Positions 1 to 4,257 of a stretch of 7,254 nucleotides of DNA are shown one piece after another (positions within the stretch are counted from its first letter, which is position 1; each line of letters begins with the position of its first letter). Made by a program: the position numbers and the translations under genes. The DNA is from Leptofilum sp050292445 (lineage in GTDB: Bacteria > Chloroflexota > Anaerolineae > Promineifilales > Promineifilaceae). The notes under the pieces were generated by a model. That model did no database searches. It saw only the letters and a list, made by a program, of their open reading frames with translations, and was not told where the DNA came from. The DNA lies in NCBI GenBank assembly GCA_050292445.1, contig JBNKLQ010000300.1, positions 1 through 7,254 of the forward strand, in the 5' to 3' direction.

Positions 1-859
1 TGTGGGTGACGTGGGCCAGGGTAGCCAGTTCGCCTTCTGGCAGCAGGCAGACAAATGGTTCGTTGCTGTACATGTTGGCGAAATACGGCCGTACATCATT
101 CAGCGTCACTGGTTTGGCAAAGTTGACATAAATGGTAGACAAAATGCCCCGTTCCACTGGCAGCAGGTGTGGTGAAAAAATGAGTTCAGGCGCATCTTCG
201 CGAAACCAGCCCATCACCTGCTCAATTTCTGGCAAATGGCGGTGACTGCGCCCGATTTTGTAGGGCGAAAAATTATTTTGAACTTGAATAAAGTGGGTGC
301 CTGGCTTGGGCGTTCGCCCTGCACCGGAGGTGCCGGATTTGGAATCGGCAATAATGGGGCCAGTGATGGAGAGGTTGGATGTGAGCAACGGCCGTAACGG
401 CAACAAAATGCTCGTGGGGTAGCAGCCAGGCGTGGCCACCAGCTTGGCTCCGGGCAGCTGTTCGCGGGCAAACTCGGTGAGGCCATAAATTGCATCGGCC
501 AGCAGGTGGGGCGCGGGATGGGTTTTGTCGTACCAGTTAGCGTAGGTGTCTGCGTCTTTCAGGCGGAAGTCGGCACTGAGGTCGATGACGGTTACCCCAG
601 CAGCCAGGGCGGTTACGGCCGTTTCTGCTGCTGCTGCATGAGGCAGGCACAAAAAAACCACATCCACCGCATCAAGTGGGGCATCTTCCCCCAGGACCAG
701 CGGCAGATGTGGCGCTTGCGGATACACATCTGACAAATGCTGCCCGGCAAACGATTGCGACGTGGCAAAAGCCACATCCACTTGCGGATGCCGCTGTAAG
801 ATTTTCACCAATTCATACCCGGTATACCCCGTAGCCCCAAAAATTCCTGCTTTAATCAT
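1..859 (-). CDS. argC: N-acetyl-gamma-glutamyl-phosphate reductase, C-terminus cut by window edge
   Basis: ArgC performs the NADPH-dependent reduction of N-acetyl-glutamyl-5-phosphate to the semialdehyde, the third step of cytoplasmic arginine/ornithine synthesis. The visible 286 codons are open without a frameshift. The N-terminus carries the dinucleotide-binding motif GATGYTG (residues 8-14). The catalytic cysteine sits in VATPGCYPT (C146). A Ser/Gly-rich loop SKSGTSGAGR follows near residue 173. The HRHLPE motif gives the likely catalytic pair H206/E211, by analogy with characterised ArgC enzymes. The family is usually about 340-350 residues, so some 60 C-terminal residues lie beyond the left edge. 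The start at 859 is supported by TGGAG (866-870) six bases upstream and by the GATGYTG fold beginning a few residues later. Other arg genes probably follow to the left, but they are not visible. Transcription appears to be controlled by the attenuator upstream. Confidence 0.97.
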   Translation of the reverse strand, partial: MIKAGIFGATGYTGYELVKILQRHPQVDVAFATSQSFAGQHLSDVYPQAPHLPLVLGEDAPLDAVDVVFLCLPHAAAAETAVTALAAGVTVIDLSADFRLKDADTYANWYDKTHPAPHLLADAIYGLTEFAREQLPGAKLVATPGCYPTSILLPLRPLLTSNLSITGPIIADSKSGTSGAGRTPKPGTHFIQVQNNFSPYKIGRSHRHLPEIEQVMGWFREDAPELIFSPHLLPVERGILSTIYVNFAKPVTLNDVRPYFANMYSNEPFVCLLPEGELATLAHVTH

Positions 860-865
860 CTCAAT

Positions 866-870
866 CTCCA
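866..870 (-). promoter_or_regulatory. argC ribosome-binding site
   Basis: On the minus strand TGGAG lies six bases before the argC ATG. It fixes the argC start and lies outside the hairpin formed by the 877-935 palindrome. Confidence 0.8.
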
Positions 871-876
871 TTGTTT

Positions 877-935
877 GCCACAGAGAGCACAGAGAAAATA
901 GAGAAAAACTCTTTATTCTCTGTGTCCTCTGTGGC
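877..935. repeat. CACAGAG-type long palindrome in the argC 5' UTR
   Basis: A 27-base left arm (877-903, starting GCCACAGAG) and a 27-base right arm (909-935, ending CTCTGTGGC) are inverted repeats matching at 23 of 27 positions, with a 5-base loop. The mismatches are paired swaps. The repeat lies between the attenuator terminator (ends 944) and the argC Shine-Dalgarno (866-870), so every read-through argC transcript would carry it as a long hairpin. It resembles short palindromic CACAGAG repeats that I recall being scattered between genes in environmental bacterial genomes. I have not checked this. It may be a mobile palindrome, or it may stabilise the 5' end of the processed argC mRNA. Confidence 0.8.
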
Positions 936-943
936 TAAAAACC

Positions 944-981
944 AAAAAAAAACCGCCAGACTCTCATGAAGTCTGGCGGTT
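944..981 (-). terminator. argC attenuator terminator (regions 3:4)
   Basis: This is an intrinsic terminator read on the minus strand. The 5' arm AACCGCCAGACT (981-970) and 3' arm AGTCTGGCGGTT (962-951) pair perfectly over 12 bp around a 7-base loop, followed by an uninterrupted run of nine T (952-944, the first two also in the stem). There is no comparable T run on the plus strand, so it is directional. It lies after the leader peptide stop and about 85 bases before argC. This is where an attenuator belongs, because it would end the leader RNA at about 150 nt. Its 5' arm contains CCAGAC, complementary to GTCTGG at 1032-1027 in the leader ORF, which gives an alternative antiterminator fold. 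Confidence 0.93.
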
Positions 982-1032
982 CAGGTTGCGTTTGTCTTCT
1001 TAAAGTGACTCAGGCAAGCTCAAGTACCAGAC
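971..1032 (-). promoter_or_regulatory. Candidate antiterminator (regions 2:3) of the argC leader
   Basis: Region 2, GTCTGG (1032-1027, inside leader codons 21-23), is complementary to CCAGAC (976-971), the core of the terminator's 5' arm. A following G:U pair extends the helix to 7 bp. This pairing would consume half of the terminator stem. It competes with the 1:2 hairpin, because region 1 and region 3 share the same CGCCAGAC sequence. By analogy with trp and his leaders, a ribosome stalled on the Arg codons would mask region 1, leave region 2 free to pair with region 3, and let RNA polymerase continue into argC. The pairing is seen in the sequence; the mechanism is inferred. Confidence 0.75.
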
Positions 1033-1093
1033 GATGTGTCTGGCGACGGCGGCGAATAAAAAGAGGTGCTTGTGAGTCAATAAATGTTTTCAT
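1010..1093 (-). CDS. Arginine-rich leader peptide controlling argC
   Basis: This is a 27-codon ORF starting at ATG 1093 and ending with TGA at 1012-1010. It begins MKTFIDSQAPLFI, followed by four consecutive Arg codons CGC-CGC-CGT-CGC (1054-1043) and a fifth Arg codon at position 21. Its role is inferred to be regulatory: the ribosome's progress over the Arg run would report the level of charged Arg-tRNA and decide whether the downstream terminator forms. Supporting context is the correct strand and position upstream of argC, a strong promoter immediately before it, and overlapping mutually exclusive hairpins after the Arg run. The stop codon lies 15 bases past region 2, so a ribosome that reaches it would cover region 2 and allow termination. 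No Shine-Dalgarno precedes it; the predicted transcription start is only about 3 bases upstream, so it is probably translated from a leaderless end. I propose the descriptive name argC leader peptide. Confidence 0.83.
   Translation of the reverse strand: MKTFIDSQAPLFIRRRRQTHRLVLELA
1027..1043 (-). promoter_or_regulatory. 1:2 pause hairpin directly after the Arg codon run
   Basis: On the minus strand CCAGAC (1043-1038), ACATC (loop) and GTCTGG (1032-1027) form a perfect 6-bp stem. It begins at the last base of the fourth Arg codon, so a ribosome waiting on those codons would cover its 5' arm. In an attenuator this is the region 1:2 hairpin that pauses polymerase and, when intact, prevents the antiterminator from forming. 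Confidence 0.8.
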
Positions 1094-1102
1094 CGTGGCA
1101 GA

Positions 1103-1130
1103 AATTTAGCAGATAAATTCTGACTGTCAA
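1103..1130 (-). promoter_or_regulatory. Promoter of the argC leader transcript
   Basis: On the minus strand a perfect TTGACA (1130-1125) is followed by a 16-base spacer and TAAATT (1108-1103), preceded by TGC (1111-1109), which is an extended -10. The predicted start is an A near 1096, just three bases before the leader ATG at 1093. The -10 also sits in a perfect interrupted palindrome, AATTTA-GCAGA-TAAATT on the plus strand (1103-1119), which could be coincidental or an operator. Confidence 0.8.
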
Positions 1131-1158
1131 CCAAAATTTCAAAATTGGGTTATTTTGC

Positions 1159-1186
1159 TTGGATTCAGCCTGGATTTTTGTATCAT
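1159..1186 (+). promoter_or_regulatory. Candidate promoter of the lipoprotein gene
   Basis: TTGGAT (1159-1164), a 16-base spacer and TATCAT (1181-1186, five of six to consensus) form a plausible sigma-70-type promoter divergent from the argC leader promoter. The -35 is weak. The predicted start near 1193 leaves a 5' UTR of about 75 bases. A second -10-like TATAGT lies at 1231-1236 but has no recognisable -35 at proper spacing. A perfect 12-bp palindrome CCAAATATTTGG (1191-1202) covers the predicted start and could be an operator. Confidence 0.4.
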
Positions 1187-1257
1187 TTGTCCAAATATTT
1201 GGGAATGGAACCAATCAGGAACCAGCGGGGTATAGTAAACAGAGACGTTTTGGGTAA

Positions 1258-1263
1258 AAGGAG
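1258..1263 (+). promoter_or_regulatory. Ribosome-binding site of the lipoprotein gene
   Basis: AAGGAG lies six bases before ATG 1270. It confirms this start over later in-frame codons. Confidence 0.8.
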
Positions 1264-1269
1264 ACGCTG

Positions 1270-1842
1270 ATGAAACGGGTTATTTTTTATGCATTCATCT
1301 TCTTTATATTGAGTTTAGGTGGTTGTACTGATGATAGGTCAGAAACGGCTGTTGCCGAAGCAAATCCCACCCCCGCGACCATGCCAACCGCTGCTCCCAC
1401 AGATACCCCCGAAATGACCGGTGCCGAAAACTGCCCTAATACCCAACCACTAGAGTCCCCCTTCGTTCCGCCAGAGCCTTACCCTGAAACGGCTCCAAGC
1501 GGTGGTTTTTGGTATGGTACCAATGAGCTGTGGACTGACTTGCGAACCGAGGGTATCTGGCACGGCCTGCCCAAAACCGATACCGGGTATGGGAACAAAA
1601 TTGCCCTATGGCACGAAGGCTACAGCCAAACAGAAGAACCGCAGCCAAAGATCACCCTCTCTGCCCAGCAACTGGATGGTGAAGCTGCGGTAAAACCATT
1701 TGTACATGGCACCAATGCCTACCATCCAGACTACGGGCAGTTCATGATGACTGGCATTGCGCTACCAGCGCTGGGTTGCTGGGAAATCAGTGCTGAATAC
1801 AAAGAAGCCACCCTCAGTTTTGTGGTGTGGGTGGCTCCCTAA
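1270..1842 (+). CDS. Small secreted lipoprotein of unknown function
   Basis: The product has 190 residues. The N-terminus is a type II signal peptide: basic MKR, a hydrophobic stretch (residues 4-16) and a lipobox ending LGGC, with C19 as the lipidated residue. Acidic TDDRSE after the cysteine argues for release to the outer face of the membrane. Residues about 30-50 are a Thr/Pro/Ala-rich linker (PTPATMPTAAPTDTPE), common in Chloroflexi lipoproteins. The rest, residues about 65-190, looks like one compact beta-rich domain. It has several Trp residues, GGFWYGTNELW, WHGLPK, and a C-terminal GCWEISAEY...LSFVVWV stretch that I have seen in uncharacterised secreted proteins. No catalytic motif is visible. 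I do not recognise a function. It stands alone as a transcription unit, convergent with the cytochrome gene and divergent from argC. Confidence 0.9.
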   Translation: MKRVIFYAFIFFILSLGGCTDDRSETAVAEANPTPATMPTAAPTDTPEMTGAENCPNTQPLESPFVPPEPYPETAPSGGFWYGTNELWTDLRTEGIWHGLPKTDTGYGNKIALWHEGYSQTEEPQPKITLSAQQLDGEAAVKPFVHGTNAYHPDYGQFMMTGIALPALGCWEISAEYKEATLSFVVWVAP

Positions 1843-1846
1843 ATTT

Positions 1847-1903
1847 ATTTCCCCGGAAACTTTCAAATCAGTAGTCGGTTTGGTAGGCAGTTTCCGGGGA
1901 AAT
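1847..1903. repeat. Perfect 15-bp inverted repeat between convergent genes
   Basis: ATTTCCCCGGAAACT (1847-1861) is repeated exactly in inverted form at 1889-1903, with a 27-base loop. It starts five bases after the lipoprotein stop and ends 13 bases before the cytochrome gene end, so it may serve both genes as a bidirectional 3' structure. Neither side has a clean T run, so a classical intrinsic terminator is not shown. It could equally be a small dispersed repeat. Confidence 0.75.
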
Positions 1904-1915
1904 GGAAATGGTTGT

Positions 1916-2839
1916 TTATTGAGTGCTTTGAAACTCGATCCCATCTTCATCGGCGATAGGGGGCAGGCTTTGCAGGTAAACCCAGATGGCATGTAGTTCA
2001 TCATCTGACAGCTGGCCGATGGCGAGCCAAGGCATAAGGGATTGTGGGATGAAGGTGCCATCGGGCACTTCCCCTTCACGCATGGCGGTGAAAAACTGTT
2101 CCTCGGTCCAGTCACCCAATCTATAAGGTGTAATGTTTGGCGAAGGCACTCTGAGGCGTTCCAGCAGAGGCACCCCGGCAAAGTCGTCGCCGTGGCAGCT
2201 CTTGCAGGGCAGGGCCAAGTATTCACCATAAGCCAACGTGTCGCTCGGGTCAGGGCCAACCGGGATTTCTTTTATGGCTTCATGGTCAATCATCTTGACG
2301 GCGGGCAGCCCCTGTGGATTTTCTAGCACAAATTGCCAGAGGATAGGCCCAGTACGGCCGTTTGGCGGCCCAGGTTCTTCTGACGGTGGCAACGTTTTTA
2401 AATAAGCAATAATGTCACCCAAATCTTGCTCATTCAAATCGACGTAGAAATTGGAAGGCATATAAAAAAGCGGTTTGTTATCTTGCCCTAAACCGTAGCG
2501 AATCGCCCGGATGTAATCCTCATCCGTATAATTTTCCAGGCCATTTTCTCCTTGCGTCAGGTTGGTGGGGCCAAACGTGCCAGCAAGAATCGGGATATCC
2601 GCCCATAACATGCCAGAAAGGTCCTTGCCGTGGCATTCAGTGCAGCGCACAATCTCAACCAGAATTTGCCCGCGTTCAATGCTGGCCTGGTCGGTGGGAA
2701 TTTCCATGGTGGCTACCTCGACCTCCATTGTGGGTGTTGCCTGAATGCGCCAATAAATGTAGTAACCAAGCAAGCCAATGAGGGCGACAGCCAGGATACC
2801 TCCCAACAGGATGCCCAGCCATTTTAGAAACTTTTTCAT
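1916..2839 (-). CDS. Membrane-anchored diheme cytochrome c
   Basis: The product has 307 residues. A basic MKKFLKW start and a hydrophobic segment (about residues 8-29) form an uncleaved signal anchor or signal peptide; no cleavage site is obvious. Two cytochrome c domains follow. The first heme site is CTECH (C66, C69, H70) with M127 in FYMPSNFY as a probable sixth ligand. The second is CKSCH (C212, C215, H216) with M269 in SLMPWL. Each domain ends with the usual amphipathic helix (DLGDIIAYLKTLPP; ELHAIWVYLQSLPP). This fits an extracytoplasmic electron carrier or the cytochrome subunit of a dehydrogenase, resembling the cytochrome subunits of alcohol or aldehyde dehydrogenases. No partner oxidoreductase is in the window, so donor and acceptor are unknown. 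Two purine-rich stretches precede ATG 2839: AGGAG 11 bases and AAGG 2 bases upstream. Confidence 0.92.
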   Translation of the reverse strand: MKKFLKWLGILLGGILAVALIGLLGYYIYWRIQATPTMEVEVATMEIPTDQASIERGQILVEIVRCTECHGKDLSGMLWADIPILAGTFGPTNLTQGENGLENYTDEDYIRAIRYGLGQDNKPLFYMPSNFYVDLNEQDLGDIIAYLKTLPPSEEPGPPNGRTGPILWQFVLENPQGLPAVKMIDHEAIKEIPVGPDPSDTLAYGEYLALPCKSCHGDDFAGVPLLERLRVPSPNITPYRLGDWTEEQFFTAMREGEVPDGTFIPQSLMPWLAIGQLSDDELHAIWVYLQSLPPIADEDGIEFQSTQ

Positions 2840-2876
2840 AACCTTCTTTTCTCCTTCTCATTTTTTTAGTAAAGAC

Positions 2877-2954
2877 AAATCACGAATTAGACGACTGTGC
2901 GAATATCACGAATTTTCCCTAAGCTTAATCGTCTATTTGTAGCATTCGTGATTT
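2877..2954. repeat. Small palindromic repeat element upstream of the cytochrome gene
   Basis: AAATCACGAAT (2877-2887) and ATTCGTGATTT (2944-2954) are perfect 11-bp inverted ends. Inside them TAGACGA (2888-2894) and TCGTCTA (2929-2935) are a second inverted pair, and TCACGAATT appears again internally at 2906-2914. There is no ORF inside. It fills most of the 147-base gap between the acyl-CoA dehydrogenase stop and the cytochrome start. It looks like a non-coding dispersed repeat (MITE- or REP-like). It could also act as a transcript-end hairpin for the dehydrogenase. Confidence 0.65.
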
Positions 2955-2986
2955 TCTGTAAAGTGCCCAGTACAAAGCAGTTTCTT

Positions 2987-4117
2987 CTATGCTACATAGG
3001 CGTTTTTGGCAATCATGATTTGCTGCATCTGGTGGCTACCTTCGATGATTTCCATCACTTTGGCATCACGCAAGAAGCGTTGCACGGGATAGTCGCTGCT
3101 ACACCCGTTGGCCCCGTGAATTTGTACTGCGTCTGTGGCCACTTCCATCGCCGTTTTGGAAGCGAAATATTTGGCGATGAGAATATCGTTGGTGGCGTTG
3201 GCCTGCTGATTTTCCAGCGTATAGCCAGCTTGCAGGCAAAGCAGGCGGGCCGCTTTGACGTGGGTAACCATGTTGGTCACCATTTGCTGGATGAGCTGAA
3301 AGTTGCGCAGAGGCTCACCAAACTGCTCACGAACCTGCGTGTAATTCAGACTGGCTTCCAGGCAAGCCTGGCCGATGCCCACGCTGCCCCAGGCTACTGA
3401 ATAACGGCCAATGTCCAAGGCAGACATCGCCACGGCCATAATGCCAAAGCCAAGACCGGCCAGCATGTTCTGGGCCGGAATGCGGCAATCCTTTAGCTCT
3501 AACTCAGCGAGCATGGCTCCCTTTGTGCCTATCATGCCGCGAATGGGATAGATGGTGAGTCCGGGCGTCTCTTTTTCTACCAGCATGGCGATGGCTTTGC
3601 CATCCTGCCGGGCAAAGAGCAAGAAGAGGTCAGCAACTTGGCCAAAGGTGATCCATTTTTTACGGCCGTTCACCACCAACTCGTTGCCATCAGGAACGGC
3701 CGTTGTCTCAATATAGCCTGCATTGCTGCCAATGTTTGGTTCGCTCAGGGCAAACGCGCCGATTTTTTCGCCACTGGCCAGCAGCGGCAACCACTTTTCT
3801 TGCTGTTCCTTGCGCCCCCAGCGCTTGAGGGCAAAGGTCACCATGCTGTGGACTGTGATCAGGCTGCGCGTGGAGGAGCAGGCATTGCCCAACTCCTCAT
3901 TGAGCAAGCCAAACGAAATCAAATCGAGCGGCTTGCCGCCGTGCTCCTCAGGAACCAGGGCACCTAAGAAGCCCAGGTCGGCTATTTTTTGCACGAGTTC
4001 ACAGGGAAACGTCTCTGTTTCATCAATTTGTTGAGCCAGTGACGCTACCTCATTTTGGGCAAACTGTCGGTAGAAATGTTGGTTATCTTGCTGTTCTGTT
4101 GTGTATTCGATGTGCAT
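2987..4117 (-). CDS. Acyl-CoA dehydrogenase, possibly acting in the NRPS pathway
   Basis: The product has 376 residues, full length for the FAD-dependent acyl-CoA dehydrogenase family. These enzymes oxidise the alpha-beta bond of an acyl-CoA or acyl-carrier-protein thioester. The N-terminal helical domain contains GFLGALVPEEHGG (49-61). The FAD-binding segment AFALSEPNIGSNA (121-133) is near the family signature. The middle beta domain has VNGRKKWIT (149-157). The C-terminal domain has RQFG-like REQFGEPL and QIHGANG (332-338). E359 in IIEGSHQ matches the catalytic glutamate position of common acyl-CoA dehydrogenases. The segment TVHSMVTFALKRWG (88-101) recalls FkbI-type enzymes that make hydroxymalonyl-, methoxymalonyl- or aminomalonyl-carrier extender units; that subgroup call is from memory. 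AAAAGG (4125-4130) lies seven bases before ATG 4117. It follows the type II thioesterase on the same strand, 121 bases downstream. Confidence 0.93.
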   Translation of the reverse strand: MHIEYTTEQQDNQHFYRQFAQNEVASLAQQIDETETFPCELVQKIADLGFLGALVPEEHGGKPLDLISFGLLNEELGNACSSTRSLITVHSMVTFALKRWGRKEQQEKWLPLLASGEKIGAFALSEPNIGSNAGYIETTAVPDGNELVVNGRKKWITFGQVADLFLLFARQDGKAIAMLVEKETPGLTIYPIRGMIGTKGAMLAELELKDCRIPAQNMLAGLGFGIMAVAMSALDIGRYSVAWGSVGIGQACLEASLNYTQVREQFGEPLRNFQLIQQMVTNMVTHVKAARLLCLQAGYTLENQQANATNDILIAKYFASKTAMEVATDAVQIHGANGCSSDYPVQRFLRDAKVMEIIEGSHQMQQIMIAKNAYVA

Positions 4118-4133
4118 TCATTTACCTTTTAAA

Positions 4134-4257
4134 TAGAGTTGTTCCTTTATAAAACTGTCATTCCCGCGCAGGCGGGAATCCGCGCCTCTGAAAAAGATGG
4201 ATGCCTGCCTTCGCAGGCATGACAATCAGGCGTTTTTGTTAATCAGGAACAACTCTA
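4134..4257. repeat. Compound inverted-repeat element overlapping the thioesterase 3' end
   Basis: Perfect 13-bp inverted ends TAGAGTTGTTCCT (4134-4146) and AGGAACAACTCTA (4245-4257) enclose a second inverted pair TGTCAT/ATGACA (4156-4161 and 4219-4224). Inside that pair lie two 8-bp hairpins, ATTCCCGC/GCGGGAAT (4160-4179) and ATGCCTGC/GCAGGCAT (4201-4220). The ATTCCCGC-GCGGGAAT core is a type of palindrome widespread in bacterial genomes. The right end runs into the thioesterase gene and encodes its last residues before the TAA at 4241-4239. No ORF lies inside. It sits between two co-directional genes, so it could trim or terminate the transcript there. Confidence 0.8.

Noticed and set aside
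951..981. Plus-strand terminator in the argC leader
   Set aside because: The T run exists only on the minus-strand side; on the plus strand the stem is followed by mixed sequence, and no plus-strand gene ends upstream.
860..1130. T-box riboswitch or other metabolite riboswitch before argC
   Set aside because: I see no T-box motif, specifier loop or conserved aptamer. The leader ORF with an Arg run and 1:2:3:4 stems explains the region better.
1103..1130. Classical ArgR ARG box
   Set aside because: The palindrome over the -10 does not match the TGAAT/ATTCA-type half sites well enough to call it an ARG box; it is kept only as a low-interest finding.
1762..2259. 165-codon minus-strand reading frame spanning the lipoprotein 3' end and the cytochrome gene
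   Set aside because: It overlaps two well-supported genes, has no domain or ribosome-binding support and reads as an out-of-frame translation.
2897..3400. 167-codon plus-strand reading frame
   Set aside because: It is antisense to the acyl-CoA dehydrogenase, which has clear family motifs. The Phe/His-rich product has no recognisable domain.
2987..4117. PltE/RedW-type prolyl-carrier dehydrogenase as the firm annotation
   Set aside because: The proline code makes it tempting, but the IIEGSHQ glutamate and FkbI-like N-terminal segment fit another subgroup, and the proline module is a terminal A-PCP-TE and not a standalone ligase plus carrier.
4134..4257. CRISPR array or insertion sequence
   Set aside because: There are no regularly spaced direct repeats and no transposase frame; the symmetry is that of a small palindromic element.
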